Shown here one piece after another: positions 1 through 12,600 of a stretch of DNA of 64,000 bases (the stretch's first letter is position 1; every line of letters begins with the position of its first letter). The position numbers and the translations under genes are program-made. A model generated the notes under the pieces. That model searched no databases. It had not been told where the DNA came from and saw only the letters and a program-made list of their open reading frames with translations. Origin of the DNA: Papilionanthe hookeriana x Papilionanthe teres (lineage: Eukaryota; Streptophyta; Magnoliopsida; Asparagales; Orchidaceae); assembly GCA_022702705.1 (NCBI GenBank), contig CM040428.1, forward strand, positions 54,429,198 through 54,493,197, read 5' to 3'.

Positions 1-3000
1 CAGGTGAAAAAGTCAACTGCGATGCTTCAAAATCCAAAACGTCAGCTGAAGGTGATCTAGTTTGCTCCGCTGCATCAGAAAATATGAGCTTACTTGTTCA
101 AGATGCTTCGAGCGAGGCTTTGAAGCAAATAGAATGCAATGGTAAAGATCTTTCCTGCTTATTATCGAGCTCCATGGGAAAACCATTAGATGAAAGCGTA
201 GATGGTTCGAGAAAGACGGTTTCTCTTTCTTATGAACTTACTGATGATGATGGAGACAAGATGTCTTTCGAGATTTTAACATCAAGCTCAAATCAATCTT
301 GTGAGTTGAGTTCATCCACCTCTCTTCGGAATAATGCTGAGATCTATACGGCTGAAGATTCTCTGGATGATTGCGGAATGGAATGGTCCAATTCAAATAA
401 TGGGGGATTTAATTTGGAAAATAGGACGAACTTCAGGTCTTCTGATTGGCAAAAGGATATTGCAGACACTGATTGCAGTTCAGAAAGACTTTTAGGGAGC
501 GGTCAAGCTTCGAGCAGCGATGATTTCCATCCCGTTATTCGAGCGAAGAGAGGAAGGGCTGCTCGAAAGTTTTCCGGGTTTTCAAATGATGCAAATCGAC
601 TCAATAATATGTATTCGCATCAACGATATGAAAAAGTTAATAAACCTTCTGTGTGGCAGAAAGTAGAAAAGGTAGGCATTTCAGATTTAACCCGTCCACG
701 AAATAATGAAAAAAACGCCTCAAGAAACATTGATAATGCTTTCAATTGTATGGAAACAAGTGTTAGGAGGGGAAAACCTTTCAGATGTTCTAATGAAATG
801 GATTCCCCTCAATCTTATTCATCCATAGTATCTTCTGTGGTTAAAACTAGTTCAAACAGTATAAATATTCCTTCTAAAATTCAAGCTCTAAGGAATGAAA
901 ATTTTGAAACCGCACTTGACTTTAAGAGTATTTCTCAGTCTCAGCTGACTTTGGGGACTAATGCTTTGTCGAGATCCACGAATGATTCGGAGAACTCAAC
1001 GTTACAGAACACATCAGCACCAGATAATATCTGCAGCATTCTGCAAAATACATCTCCAATGTCTCGAGAAATCCAAGTTAATTCTTCAGTGATAGAATCA
1101 AATCCAGACCAAAGCTGTGCTGATCCATATCCTAGTAGTCTAAACTCGAGCTTTACGGACGAATTCAGTTCAAATTCTCATAGTTTAGCCTGTTTTTCAA
1201 CTCGAGAAATACAATGTTCGAGCCCTTCCTCTACCTCTACGGATTGCTCGTCTCCCGAAGAGGGCTGCCCTATCAACAAGCTCGATAGTCAACCGTGTAC
1301 ATCATCTGAAGAGTCTAGCGATTTCCCGTCTCCATCGGGTTCCCAGTTCTCTCTCGAAACAAAAAGAAAACTTTTTTCGGGTTTTGAGGCTGATTTAATG
1401 AAGATAATCGAGGCGGTTAATGGATCGTATGAATATTTCGTTGCAACTGAGAGCGTTCAGCTTGCTGGATTTGAGAGATTACTTCGTTCCGCAGCGCCAC
1501 TTATTGAAACTGGCTGCATCAGCACTTGTGGTATGTGTTCTCAAAGTCAAATCAATGGAGATTCGTTGTGTTCCCATCAAGTTCCCAACGAGTCACTGAT
1601 ACGACTATGGAAATGGTATGAGAAGCCCGGCAGTTATGGGTTGGAAGTAAAATTAGATGACTCGTATTCTCTTAAGAGATCCCGTACCAATCTTTCTAAG
1701 TTTTGCGCTTATTTCGTACCGTATATTTCTGCCATACAGTTATTTGGTCGAGCTGGAAAGGTTTTCGATTATCCTAAAGTGGATGCTGAAGGAGATGTCA
1801 TGAAAAATTGCGATGTTTGTGAGAGGTTGAAATGTTCGACTGGTTTGGCTTCGCTACCAATATTCTCGAAGCTTTTGCCACGGCCATGCAAAAAGGTAGA
1901 TAAAAGGTCAACAAAACTGTGTTCATCAAGGAAAGCTGAAGAATTTGATAAACCAAAATTTGAGGAACAATTACTGTTTGAATATTTTGATTCTGATCAA
2001 CCACAACAGCGGAGGCCATTATTTGATAAGTAAGTTCCACTATGTTCCTCTCTTTGGTATAGTGTACATATTAGTATGGATAATTTAATAATCAAATTGT
2101 AGGCTTAAATTTTGTTGAGTGGAAAAGTTCTATTCCATGAGCGTCCAAAATCTCCGCCTTAATTTTTTGTTGTATTCTTTGGGCAAAATTATGCATTCTG
2201 GTCAAATAGTACCGGCAGAACATGTTTTCTTACTATATATTTTTATGGGGCATTTACATACATGCCACCTAATTCCCAACTGTTTGCATATCTAACACCT
2301 AAGCTTTACTTTTTACGTTTATAGCACACCCAAATCTTTCATATCATTCAAAAAATACAACCTTTTTAGCGTTTAAAAGGTGAAATGGACCTTTCATGCA
2401 TAACTAGTTGGCATATATGCAAAAATTTTAGTTTAGGTATTAGATATGTTGATTCGTAGGAATTGAGTGGTCTGTATGTAATCTTCTTTTTTTAATTCTT
2501 GTAATGGCACCTTCATTTAAGTGATTTTCCACCATAATTTGAAATCTAATCTCTGAGTGTTCAATTGTAGGATAACCTTCATGCATGTCCGGATGTTTTA
2601 GACATTTTGGAGTTTCTTTAACTATTTGTTTTTGCATTGAAGACAAATTGGGTTTAAGGTTAATGTTCAAATGTTATTAGATTGGAGGGAATTTTGCATA
2701 GTTTATCCCCAATTTGCTCCTGAATTTTATGACATTTTTGTGCCTGCTGTCCAAGATCATGCTTTAAACAATTGATTACCTCAGTTGAATAGGTTCATAA
2801 GTGAAGTTTTACCTGATAAGATATAGAAACAATTATAAAAAATATAAAACTATACAAACTAAGGCTACAAATACAATTATTTAGTCTGATCGTCTGGAAG
2901 TTCAATATTTTAGACTACAGATAAAACCAACTAACAGAAAAGTGCTACTATTTTCACTGGATTGAAGAACTACTTTCAGTGAAATTTTACATACCACACA

Positions 3001-4500
3001 ATTCTTATATATATTTACATATCTAACACTCAAAATTTTATATATACATTAATATCACTTTGTTGTGATAAATCTATGCATGAAAAGCTGTATTTAAAAT
3101 TTTGAAAGTATGTGGTAGTGGTTTTTTTGATGTGATATTAAAAATTTGGGTGTTATGCATGTAAATATTAAAGTTTGGGTGTTATGCATGTAAATATTAA
3201 AGTTTGGGTGTTAGATTTGTAAACATTTGAGGATTTTTGGATTGTATGTAAATGGCCCTACATTGAACACCATGAAAAGCATGATACGTTATTCTATTGC
3301 ATCGTGTTTTTATATTTCTAAGGAGAGAGAAAATCAACATTTGAATGTACTATATGCATCTGTGACTAGGGCAATGTTAGTATGACTTTCCCAATATAGA
3401 ATATTTTGTTAGAAGACCTAATAAGATGCAGTCTCTCCTCCCCTAACCTCCTAGAAATTGCAGGTAATGAAACAGGTTTGATCGATTGGGATAATGCTCC
3501 CCACTTCCTCGTACCGAAGTTCACATAAGCACCAGAGAAAAAAAAAGTGCAATTTTAATTTTTTTTTATTTTGTCGAAATTTGTATTTTTATGTAAATGG
3601 CCCTACATTTAAGTTACTGTATTCACGCTTCTAAATTCCTTTTTGTACTTGTATTAGTATATGTCCCTTTCTTTATTTTATACTGACATTAGGCTAAATA
3701 TATAATTTAATAGGATTCAAGAGCTTATTCTCGGTGATTCTTCATCTAATTGCCACTTCTTCGGGGATTCTTCGAAGTTGGCGAGTCTAAATCTGAAAGA
3801 ACTCCATCCGGCCTCTTGGTTTGTTATGCAACTATTTAGCACTTTCTCCTAAATTTATTCTAGAAAGAATTGGCAATAATATGAATTTTAATTTATTTTT
3901 CATGAATTTTCAGGTATGCTGTGGCGTGGTATCCGATCTATCAGATACCTGAAGGCAGCTTTCGTGCCGCTTTTTTAACCTATCATTCTTTTGGCTGCTT
4001 TGTTCGTAAAAACACTTCAACTAGTGTTGGTGGTTGCATAAATTCTTTAATCTTGCCAGTTGTGGGTCTACAAAGTTACAATGCTCAGGTACAGAATCAT
4101 TATTTCTAGTATTTTATGGTGCATTATTCAGTATATTGACTTTCTTTCGAACAAATTTTTACACTTGATCATATCAATTATTAAATTTGGCATTTACATA
4201 CATACCACAATTCTTATGAATTTACATAACTCCTAAACTTTACATTACATTTGTACCACCCAATCTTTTATATCACATAGAAATATCACTGTTTTAACTC
4301 TATATTGTGAAAACACCTTTTCATTCATAGTTAAGGTGGTATATATGTACAATTTTAAGTGTTAGATATGTAAGTACATAGGAATTGAGTAGTATGCGAA
4401 TAAATCTTCCTTATTAAATTGTGATAACTAAAACTCCTCAAAGGACTGCTGTTTATTCTATGACTGAGTGGTACTATCATTCCTTCAATCAATGTTTGAA

Positions 4501-4534
<34 letters not shown>

Positions 4535-6905
4535 TTATGTATCAACAAGCAGAGGCATTTTATAGGTTTATAGGTTTGGTTTGTGACTAGAGATTTTCTT
4601 GAGGGCATTTACTTATATACCACTCAATTCCTATGTATTTACATATCTAATGCTTTAACTTCAATTGTTTTTCTTTTTTACCACTCAAAATTTTCCTATC
4701 ATATAGAAAATCACCCAATCTGACTCAAAATTGTAAACTGAACTTTGGGTGTTAGATATGTAAATACATATGAATTTTGTGGTATATATATAAATCTTCA
4801 TTTTTTTTGGGGCATATACCTACATACCACCCAATTCTTAATATATTCATATCTAACACCTGAACTTTTCTTTTACATTTATAACACTAATTTTTCAATT
4901 GTTCAATTTTATACCTACGGTTCAACAAACATAGACGAAACGTGTGAATTTGAACCAAACATCAGCAGGTGGTTGTGGTGGTACCTACGACAAGCGGATC
5001 AGGTGGGTAGTAGGCGGCATTGTCCAGTGCGTGAGAGGGAGACGAGATGCTTGAAGGAGACAAGAGCTTGCGATGATGTGGGGGCTACCCAAAAGCCGCC
5101 TTTCAGTGGTACTGATACGGTGTCGTGTATTGTTGTTGTGCCACAAACCGGACGCCGGAGATAGGTCATGCGAACACTGTCGAATTGAGCCGAGTAGCCC
5201 TCTTCCGATTTATTTTCAATTTTCAACATGTTTCCTTTAAACCTTTTTTTCTTTCTAGTCCTCTCCTATCTATATATATGTTTTATAAGAGTATGGATTC
5301 TCAGTTTTGGCACGAGTTAGTTTAGGATAGCCACCGACATTCATTTTCTTTGAGGGTGTTGACCTCTTTTTTATGAGGTCTAATTCTTTCTGCTAAAGCT
5401 TATGATCTAGCCTTAGGATTTTCTACTAACCATCCTAAACGATTAGTGCTGGGACCCACACCTCTTATAAATTCAAACCACTTACCGACTCTCTTGTGGT
5501 GTCTCGCATGGATAGTCTCAAACCATCACCATTTGATCGAGGGGTTGTGTTCACGAACCATCATCATTTGGTCGAGTGGTTAAGGATCATCATTTGGAGA
5601 CTAGGAGAGAGTTCCTATAAGTGTTCTGTGGTGCACCGCAATTTTCGTGCACATAAAACCAAAATTCACATTATTTACACCTGTAAAGGCTTCACAATTA
5701 ATCGAAACATAAATCAATTTTTGAAACGATCGATCACGGACCAAAATTTGACGAATTTTTGACCCGATTGTCGTTGATGTTGTTCGAGCGACCCTGGATG
5801 ATAAAATGAACTTCGGTGGTACGTCCGAAATGTCAACTTTACCCGAGAAGGACACCCATATTGCTATAATTTTGCATACGAGTAAATTGCATGCAAATCG
5901 ATGCACTTGTCTGAATGACCCCGAATGTCGAAACAGACTGTGCCGCTGCGTCAGGGTCATTGATTTTAGCTAGAGGGGGCATTCATTACATTATAATGAT
6001 GCATCCGAGCTAGAAATGCATAAATTAGGGCTTTTGAATATTAAAATAAAAACTATGTAATTTCACCTAACGCACACACCCGGTTTGGTCTTCCCCTCCT
6101 TCAGCCGAGAGCTTCGGCGTGCCCTAGTTCCCATTGGCCAAATCGTGGCGTGGAATCCTAGCCTGCACGCCTTCTCCTTGTGAGCGATTCCCCTCTTCCC
6201 AGTTGCGGCCTGAGCGGAGCCGTAACTCGTGCATTTTCCTCCCTTTTTCTCGAGCCATCTGGTTCGAGCGGAGTCCCTCGTCGAGCCTGAAGTCTTCACT
6301 TCTTTGCAAGCCGCCCGACCGAACCTTCCCCCATTTGTAAAGAGCCGCCTGTCCTACCCTCCTCTTTCTCGAGGCCGCATTATCTCCCGCCTAAAGGCGC
6401 CTCTTCTTCTACCGAACAACGAGCTTTTTTGATAGCTCTAAAGACCACCATCCTTACCATTCACCATTTTACATGGTGTATCAACACAATAAAATTCCAT
6501 CTGATTATGCAGAATACATTCACCATGAATGAATTGCATCTTTCCAAATCTCACAATTTTATTCCTTTAGGGCGCTTATATACACCAACACCTACACTTT
6601 ACTTTGTACATTCATACCACCCAAAATTTTCATATCACAATATTTTCATGCGTAGGCAATGTGACATATATAAGAGTTGGTGGTATTTATGTAAATCTTC
6701 CTATTCTTATTTGCAGAATGAGTTCTGGTTTGAGCCAGCAAATTTGAACTCTGGACCTACAATTCCTTCAGAAAATTTGAAGGGTAGGTTGCAGTCCTTG
6801 GAGAAAACAGCTTCTGTATTGTCAACGGCTACTATTCTCAAAAACAATCTGAATTGCACAAACAGGCACCCAGATTATGAGTTCTTCCTCTCCAGAAAGA
6901 GGTAA
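1..6905 (+). CDS. DUF789 family protein, 3' part (last four exons)
   Basis: The exons read as 1-2029 (open at the left edge), 3714-3818, 3914-4088 and 6717-6905, with GT-AG borders and consistent phase; the stop is TAA at 6903-6905. The frame of the long first exon is open from base 3, so the ATG at 84 is probably internal. That exon encodes about 670 residues, mostly Ser-rich and low in complexity, ending in the conserved part: a WKWYEKP segment, YFVPYISAIQLF, then LLFEYFDSDQPQQRRPL. Exons 2-3 carry the family signature HPASW-YAVAWYPIYQIPEG followed by FLTYHSFGC, and exon 4 ends HPDYEFFLSRKR, the usual DUF789 C-terminus. The biochemical function of DUF789 is unknown. The long N-terminal extension fits the larger plant members. 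Intron 3 (2.6 kb) is full of mobile-element debris. The family call is firm; the upstream start lies outside the window. Confidence 0.9.
2247..2486 (+). mobile_element. Fold-back MITE copy 1 (DUF789 intron 1)
   Basis: It opens with GGGGCATTTACATACATGCC and ends GTATGTAATCTTCT; the two ends are inverted copies of each other. Its centre (TTTCATGCATAACTAG) puts it in the forward orientation. Target-site repeats are unclear. Confidence 0.75.
2979..3259 (-). mobile_element. Fold-back MITE copy 2, reverse orientation, with an internal tandem duplication
   Basis: The terminal motifs ACATACCACACAATTC and ATTGTATGTAAATGGCCC bracket a reverse-oriented centre (TATGCATGAAAAG). A segment of about 31 bp (TGTTATGCATGTAAATATTA...) is repeated back to back at about 3151-3212, so this copy is longer than average. 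A second short end-like fragment lies near 3590-3612. Confidence 0.7.
4187..4410 (+). mobile_element. Fold-back MITE copy 3 with 9-bp target-site duplication
   Basis: This element of 224 bp starts TTGGCATTTACATACATACC and ends AATAAATCTTCC. It is flanked by the direct repeat TTATTAAAT at 4178-4186 and 4411-4419, a 9-bp duplication typical of Mutator-superfamily insertion. It lies about 100 bp inside intron 3 of the DUF789 gene. Confidence 0.88.
4506..4532. repeat. (TA)n microsatellite
   Basis: A run of about 13 TA units in DUF789 intron 3, between two MITE copies. Confidence 0.9.
4613..4900 (+). mobile_element. Fold-back MITE copy 4 plus an adjacent half copy
   Basis: A whole but shortened copy runs from GGGCATTTACTTATATACC (4613) to ATATAAATCTTC (about 4799). 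A second left half starts at about 4809 (GGGGCATATACCTACATACC) and is lost after about 4900. The two are almost contiguous and in the same direction, suggesting insertion next to an older copy. Confidence 0.7.
4901..6430. other. Non-coding intron block with GC-rich mobile-element-like debris
   Basis: This part of DUF789 intron 3 is clearly richer in GC than its surroundings, mainly at 4960-5180 and 6063-6430. Short open frames occur on both strands, but none resembles a known protein or has splice support. A direct repeat of the words CCATCACCATTTGATCGAG and CCATCATCATTTGGTCGAG lies near 5523-5576. The composition suggests fragments of LTR retrotransposons, but I found no LTR pair or pol motif. 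Confidence 0.4.
6570..6701 (+). mobile_element. Fold-back MITE copy 5 (internally deleted) abutting the exon 4 acceptor
   Basis: A short copy runs from GGGCGCTTATATACACC to TTATGTAAATCTTCC. It ends 15 bases before the first base of DUF789 exon 4 (6717). The branch-point region of this intron must therefore lie in or at the edge of the element. Confidence 0.7.
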
Positions 6906-8756
6906 TCTGTTGATTTTTCTGCTTCAGATTTTTGAAACGAGGAGAGTTAATCTAATCCAGTTTGTTTATTTTCACCTGAGACATACTAAGGAGAAATATA
7001 GTTACAGTAACTGCTAAATTTTGACTTTGCTGTATATTTTTTGTTGATAGAAGTCTGAGTCTCTGCATTTTTCTTGTGTGCTTCAAGCTTTTATGTAATT
7101 TTTTATGCTTTCTCTTAACTTAATGTATGGTGTGATTAAGAGGGCCTTTTATTTTAAATAAATTTTCTGTCAAAGTATATATGCCACTTGAATCTTTAAT
7201 ATCACATAAAAAATAGCATAATTGCTAACTTTTTTTCTTTTATAGTTGAATACATCTTTTCATATGTATAGGCTTATGATGCCACCAAGTTTTTATGATT
7301 GTAAATAGCGAACTTTAGGTGTTACATATGTAAATTTCCTTTTAGCATGTGTGTATTGTATTGGGCGAATGTTAAGAAGTTATATTTTACTGTGAATTTT
7401 TAGGAGTAGAATCTTATTCTAACTTCATGTGAAGGGTCACGGAACCCAATGAAGATCACATTTGTCTGTGTATGAATGAATTGTTACGTGCGGCAGCCGA
7501 ACATCTGTACGATAATTTGAATGGGCCGTCGTACGTTTCATGGTGGCATGGTCGCATTCGGATCATCATTCAGACATGCAGTCAGCCACACTGTTAATCA
7601 CACGTAATAATTTTCTTAATGATAGAAGCTCTCTTTCTCTCCCTTGTTGGATCTTTGGTTATTTCATCTTTTGTATGTAGCTTTCTCTCCTAAATCTCTT
7701 AATCTTTTTCTCATTGAGATCACGACTATTGCCATCAATTAAGTACAAACTCTAAACCCTAAACCCAAAAACAAACCCTAAATACTAAGCTAATGCTTGA
7801 TGCATAGAAAATTAAATAAAAAATGTTTTTAATTTATTTTAAAGGATCAAATTTATATTTTTACTAATTTATAAGAAAATGTTGTTTCATAATAATTCAG
7901 TAATGTGGATGGATGCAAATGTACTATGCCTCTCTTCTTCTGTCCCACCTCGTCTTCATTTCTTATGATCTTATTGAATTGCCTCAAATTTAGTTAACAT
8001 TTATGCAAATGTACAAAGTTTATTGAATTTCATTCAAACTTCTATCATCATTTTATGTTATGAGTTATTTTTTACATTATATGGCTCTCAACAAGATAAA
8101 TATTTCTCTTTAAAAATGATGATTTGTCGTTATCATCTTCTAATTGATGACACATTCAAACATCTATTTTAAGGTGTTCAATAACTTTTGAGAAGAAAAA
8201 TACTTTGCTTATGGATGTGAGCTGTGTTCGGACGGCGAATGCGATACACTGACGAAAAAAAAACATCTTGTTGGTGTATCACGTTTGTCGTTTGGACGTA
8301 GCTTGCGTCCGGACAATGTACGGAAAATTTTCTCTTTGAGAAAGTTACGGTTTTAATGCTAAAAATATGTCATATTTTTGCCTTTTTATTATGTCAATAA
8401 AATTTGGGGATTGAGCATTTTACTTTTAATATGTATAAAAGGCATAATTGTAGTGAAAGTTAACTCATGTGATTATTACATGCTATCAAAGCTTACTATC
8501 TCAAGGATTTAATTACATTAAGTTTTGTTACCTTAATATTTGATTTTTAAAGTTAATTTTAAGATTTAATGTTAATAGAGTTGAAAATAAATTGAAATAA
8601 ATAAATAATAGCCTAAGTTTCAAACTATAGAATTTAAATAATTTTAAATACTTAATTAAAAAAAAGATGGCTAAAATCATCAAGTATTAAGGCTGAGATT
8701 TATTTACTTAAAATTGAAAATTTTATCCATTATCAGCAAATAAAATAAAAAGCACA
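6906..8756. other. Intergenic region between the DUF789 gene and RPA2
   Basis: No coding sequence is visible. It holds a decayed MITE copy at about 7175-7340, a pair of telomere-repeat-like words (AAACCCTAAACCC near 7754 and AAACCCTAAA near 7773), and a small imperfect fold-back near 8220-8325 with arms TGTTCGGACG and CGTCCGGACA. The rest is plain AT-rich DNA. Confidence 0.6.
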
Positions 8757-8765
8757 TTTAAATTT

Positions 8766-9556
8766 ATGGGAGAAAAACTTACATTAAGATCACCCGAAAC
8801 TTGTTATTTACAAATTAGCTCTTATCCAATTTTCAAATTCAATCAAATATCAAAATTCATGATAAAACTCATTTTTCTAAATCAAATTCATAATGTCGCA
8901 AGGCTCGCGGTACTCGGAAATTAGGGGTGTAAACGAGCCAAACACGAGTGCTTGTGTTCGGTCGTTAAAAAATATTACTGTTTCGAACACAAAAAAATGT
9001 GTTTGTGTTCGACTCGTTTGCTTAGCAACACGAACTCTAGCTGTTTTCGAACAAAGAGTCGTCTTGATAACTCTGATCATACAGCCGTAGGATGTTAAGA
9101 TTTGGGGCAAGATTTAAATCTTATTGTTTGTATTAAAATATTATTTAAATATAATTTAATATATTTTTATTCTATTTTTTAATTAATAATTTTAATTTAT
9201 TATAAATCTCTGTAGTATTATAGTCAATTCATTTTTTTAAAGATACAACTCGTATGTATATTTAACAGACGAGCAGTATTTCGAGCCAAAACGTGCTGAT
9301 TACGAACAAACAAATCTTTTTTTTTGTGTTCGGCTTGTTTATACATCGAGCAAAAAAAAGTTGTTCGTGTTTAACTTTTTAACTTAGAAAATAAATCGAA
9401 CACGAACTTCTTGAAGAGTTGTTCGTGAAGGACAAGCTACTTTGACTGCCCTATTCATAAATACAAACTTAAAAATAAAAAAAAAGTCACCTCGGAGTTA
9501 GATTTGTAAATGTCAATGTTTCGGGTGATCTGTGTGAAAATAACCTCCCTCCAATC
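8766..9556. mobile_element. Mutator-type non-autonomous element (791 bp) in the RPA2 promoter
   Basis: The inverted ends can be read directly: AGATCACCCGAAAC at about 8789 answers GTTTCGGGTGATCT at about 9520, and TTTACAAATTAGCTC answers GAGTTAGATTTGTAAA. The inverted repeat totals about 45 bp and includes GGGAG and CTCCC near the tips. The direct repeat TTTAAATTT flanks it exactly (8757-8765 and 9557-9565). There is no transposase. A second repeat family (about 8925-9435) sits inside it. The right duplication runs into the E2F site of RPA2. Confidence 0.72.
8925..9437. mobile_element. hAT-like repeat with TAGGGGTGT-type ends, nested
   Basis: It begins TAGGGGTGTAAACGAGCC and finishes TTTGACTGCCCTA. 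This is the common plant repeat whose body is rich in words such as GTTCGTG, TCGAACACGAAC and GTGTTCGGCT. I could not find an 8-bp duplication, so the superfamily call rests on the ends alone. Confidence 0.45.
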
Positions 9557-9562
9557 TTTAAA

Positions 9563-9570
9563 TTTCCCGC
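9563..9570 (+). promoter_or_regulatory. E2F-binding site of the RPA2 promoter
   Basis: TTTCCCGC is an exact match to the plant E2F consensus TTTSSCGC. It lies 93 bases before the RPA2 start codon. E2F sites are established features of S-phase genes, including replication factors, so G1/S-regulated expression is expected. Its first three bases also belong to the target-site duplication of the 791-bp element just upstream. Confidence 0.75.
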
Positions 9571-9619
9571 GTGCAGGTCATCGCAGCCGTTCAACCACCC
9601 TCTCTCCGTCGTCTTCATA

Positions 9620-9632
9620 TAGGGTTAGGGTT
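9620..9632 (-). promoter_or_regulatory. Telo-box in the RPA2 5' leader
   Basis: TAGGGTTAGGGTT is the reverse complement of the plant telo-box AACCCTAA, in nearly two copies, 31 bases before the start codon. Telo-boxes together with E2F or site II motifs are known near the transcription start of plant genes active in dividing cells. A second telo-box (AAACCCTAACCCTA) lies in intron 2 at 10033-10046. Confidence 0.6.
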
Positions 9633-9662
9633 CACGTTCCGTAGCAATTGCAGTGGAGAAAT

Positions 9663-12600
9663 ATGTCTAGCGCACAGTACGATGGCGGAGCATCTCTCTT
9701 CTCCGGTGGAGGCTTCATGCCGTCTCAGGCCACACAAACACCCGAGTTCGGCTTTTCAAAGGTGCGCTGCAAGTTGAGAAAAATCGAATTCTTTTTAAGG
9801 TTTTCTCTGATACCCGCGTATCTTCACCTCCGTCGACGTATCAATTTGCCCTATTTCTTACTTCCAGTCACGTGCGTCGCAAGGGATTCTCCCGCTTACT
9901 GTGAAGCAGATAAGTGAGGCCTACGATTCCAATGACGATAAGTCCAATTTCGTTGTTGATGGAGTCGACGCCACCAATGTGATCTTCTTTTCTCCTCAAA
10001 GTATTTGAACACGGTGATCTGTTTTGAAGGTGAAACCCTAACCCTAGGCAGCTGTCACAGGTGAAACTCTTGGGTATTATGGTGAATAAGATCGAGAGGG
10101 TCACTGACGTTACTTTTTCCCTTGATGACGGATCTGGGAGGATTAATGTGAATAGATGGTGGGTTCCTTGTTCTTTATGATTACAAAACTTACATTCCTT
10201 CTCTGATTGTTTAACCTTTTAGTTTTCTTCAGGGTGAATGAAACTACAGATACCAACGAGATGGCTCTCGTTCAGTGAGTGATGATAAGTCTCTCTCTTT
10301 TGTTTGTGATTTCAATGGCGTTCTTCCCTGAATCCTTGTTTGCTTCTCTTGATGATAAGGAATGGGATGTATGTCACCATCAGAGGTAGTTTGAAAGGGT
10401 TTCAGGGCAAACGGCAGGTTGTTGCTTACTCTGTCAGGTAAGTTTTGGCTGCTTTTTGGATTCTAAGTTCAGAGATGATTGAAAATTTTGTTTTAATTTC
10501 TTGGAAGATTTACATACACACCACTCAATTTTTATGCAGTCACATATCTAACACTTGAGCATTTGTTTTTACATGCATACCGTTCATATCTTTAACATCA
10601 CATAAAAAATACAAACATCACTACCTTTTTGAAATTGAAATGCACATTTTCATGTATAGGTTTATGACACCAAGGTTTTATAAGTGTAAATATCAAACTT
10701 TGGGTGTAAGATATGTAAATACATAAGAAATGTGTAATATGCATGCAAATTTCCCTAATTTGTCTCTATTGTTACTTTCTTAGGAGGAACATACAATCTG
10801 TACCTAACTTCCATCCATGATCAAACTTGTTTAACATAAAAAACTTGTACATGAATGATTCAAACTTTTAAATCACTAGAATGATGCAAAGGTGATAATT
10901 ATAGAATTTCCCACGAGTCACTAGAAGGTATCTTGAGTTCTGAGAAAGAAAGTTTGTCTTTTAATACTACTGCAATGCAGGTAATTCTTTCTGTCTTTGT
11001 TATCGAAATATCTTCATGATGTTTTACATATAATTTTATAGCATTTAGATGCATTCCACCCAATTCCTATATATTTACATATCTAACTATTAAACTTTGC
11101 TTTTTTACATTTATAACACCCAAATCTTTCATATCACATCTAAAATACCACTATATTTACTTTTAGAATGTGAGGTACAAATTTTCATGCATAGGTGTAA
11201 AGTTGAAGTTTAGGTGTTAGATATGTAAATACATAAGAATTGAGTAGAATGTCTGTAAATCTTCCTATATTTTTTCTAAGGCTTACCTGCTGAAGGATTA
11301 GTTTCATGAGTCAGAGTGCATGGACTTGGTAATATGTATAATTTCCGAAGAAGATGAAGACAAATGAATCTTACACCACAAATGCAGTAGGAAATGACTA
11401 TATTCGAAGGATAACATATGCAAAATTGAAGATAGGATAGTAAAAAAATCAAATTTGGCATAAAAGGCATTAATAAAGCAGCTTGATAGAATAATGTAGA
11501 AGTTTTGGCAAAATGAGTATGTTGAAGATAAATGATCAGAAGTCATGCAAAAAATTTTACACAAAATATAGATAAAGAATATTTATAAAGCTGCCCTACA
11601 TAGTTAGGATAAGTGTAAAATAAAAAAGAAGATGATGATTTCAAGGTTCATTGAGATGGCTGGAATAGCTTGTTTGATATGTCATTTGAGTTTGCTATGT
11701 TAAGAAAAAAATTCTTTTTATATCATTTATAAAAAATAAAATGTTTTTTTTTTTTTAATTTAGTTTCTATGGCTTGTGCTATAGCCTCGCTAAACTTAAC
11801 TAAGTCAATGTGGTTTGTCTAGGTGATATAAGCACTTTCTTACTATTTCTTATGCTGTTCATTCAGAAATGCTTATACTTCAATTTTTTTGTTAAATTTT
11901 CAATTATTAAGATTTATTTTTTTAAATGTGAAAGGATTTTTTTTTGCTCGATGAAATTGTTAATTCTTGCGTTAAAATCTTCTTGGTTTTGTTATAATTG
12001 ATATCAATAAAAATATTTGAAAGTTGCATTACCCTTGCAACATAACACAGCATGCATGTATTTTCATACTGTTTAGAGGTGTGGATTTTGAAATGTGCTA
12101 ATTGGCTAGTTAAGAACTGTAAAATTTGAAGTATTTTTAATAAAAAAAATGATTAAAAAACAAGTTTTATTGGGCTCCATATATGATCTAATAACCTAAA
12201 ATTGATTTGCATGCCACAAAAAAATTTATAAAATTAAACCAGTTTATAAAGTGAAAGAACAGAAGCTTTACCGAATTTAGCAAAATGTTAAAAAAGAAAT
12301 TCTTTTTTAGCCCTAAAATTATTTTCTGTTTTCTTTACCCACCAACCTCCCCTCTTTTTTGATTTTCTTACTACTTATACAGCTATTATCAGTTATAAGG
12401 GACAAGCTTTAATCCCATTATGCTAAAATCGTGATAACAACCTTTTCTCATCAGTCTGTGGCCACCAGCCAATTCATATGTATTTACATATCTAACTCCA
12501 AAATTTCATTTTTAGATTTCTATCATACCAAATCTTTCATATCAGATGAAAGATACCACTATTTTAACTTTTAAAAAGTGAAATACACCATTTCATTCAT

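Noticed and set aside
5570..5586. GGTCGAGTGGTTAAGG, resembling the A box of a serine or leucine tRNA
   Set aside because: No cloverleaf, acceptor stem or B box at the right distance. It may be a SINE relic but cannot be supported.
6063..6432. Several overlapping frames in a GC-rich block inside DUF789 intron 3
   Set aside because: Short, on both strands, without domain pattern or splice support; high GC alone lengthens chance frames.
7751..7782. Interstitial telomere block
   Set aside because: Only about two degenerate telomere-type words; too short to call a relic telomere.
9571..9917. Frames starting before the RPA2 ATG
   Set aside because: They begin at TTG or in another frame. The conserved N-terminus starts at the ATG at 9663.
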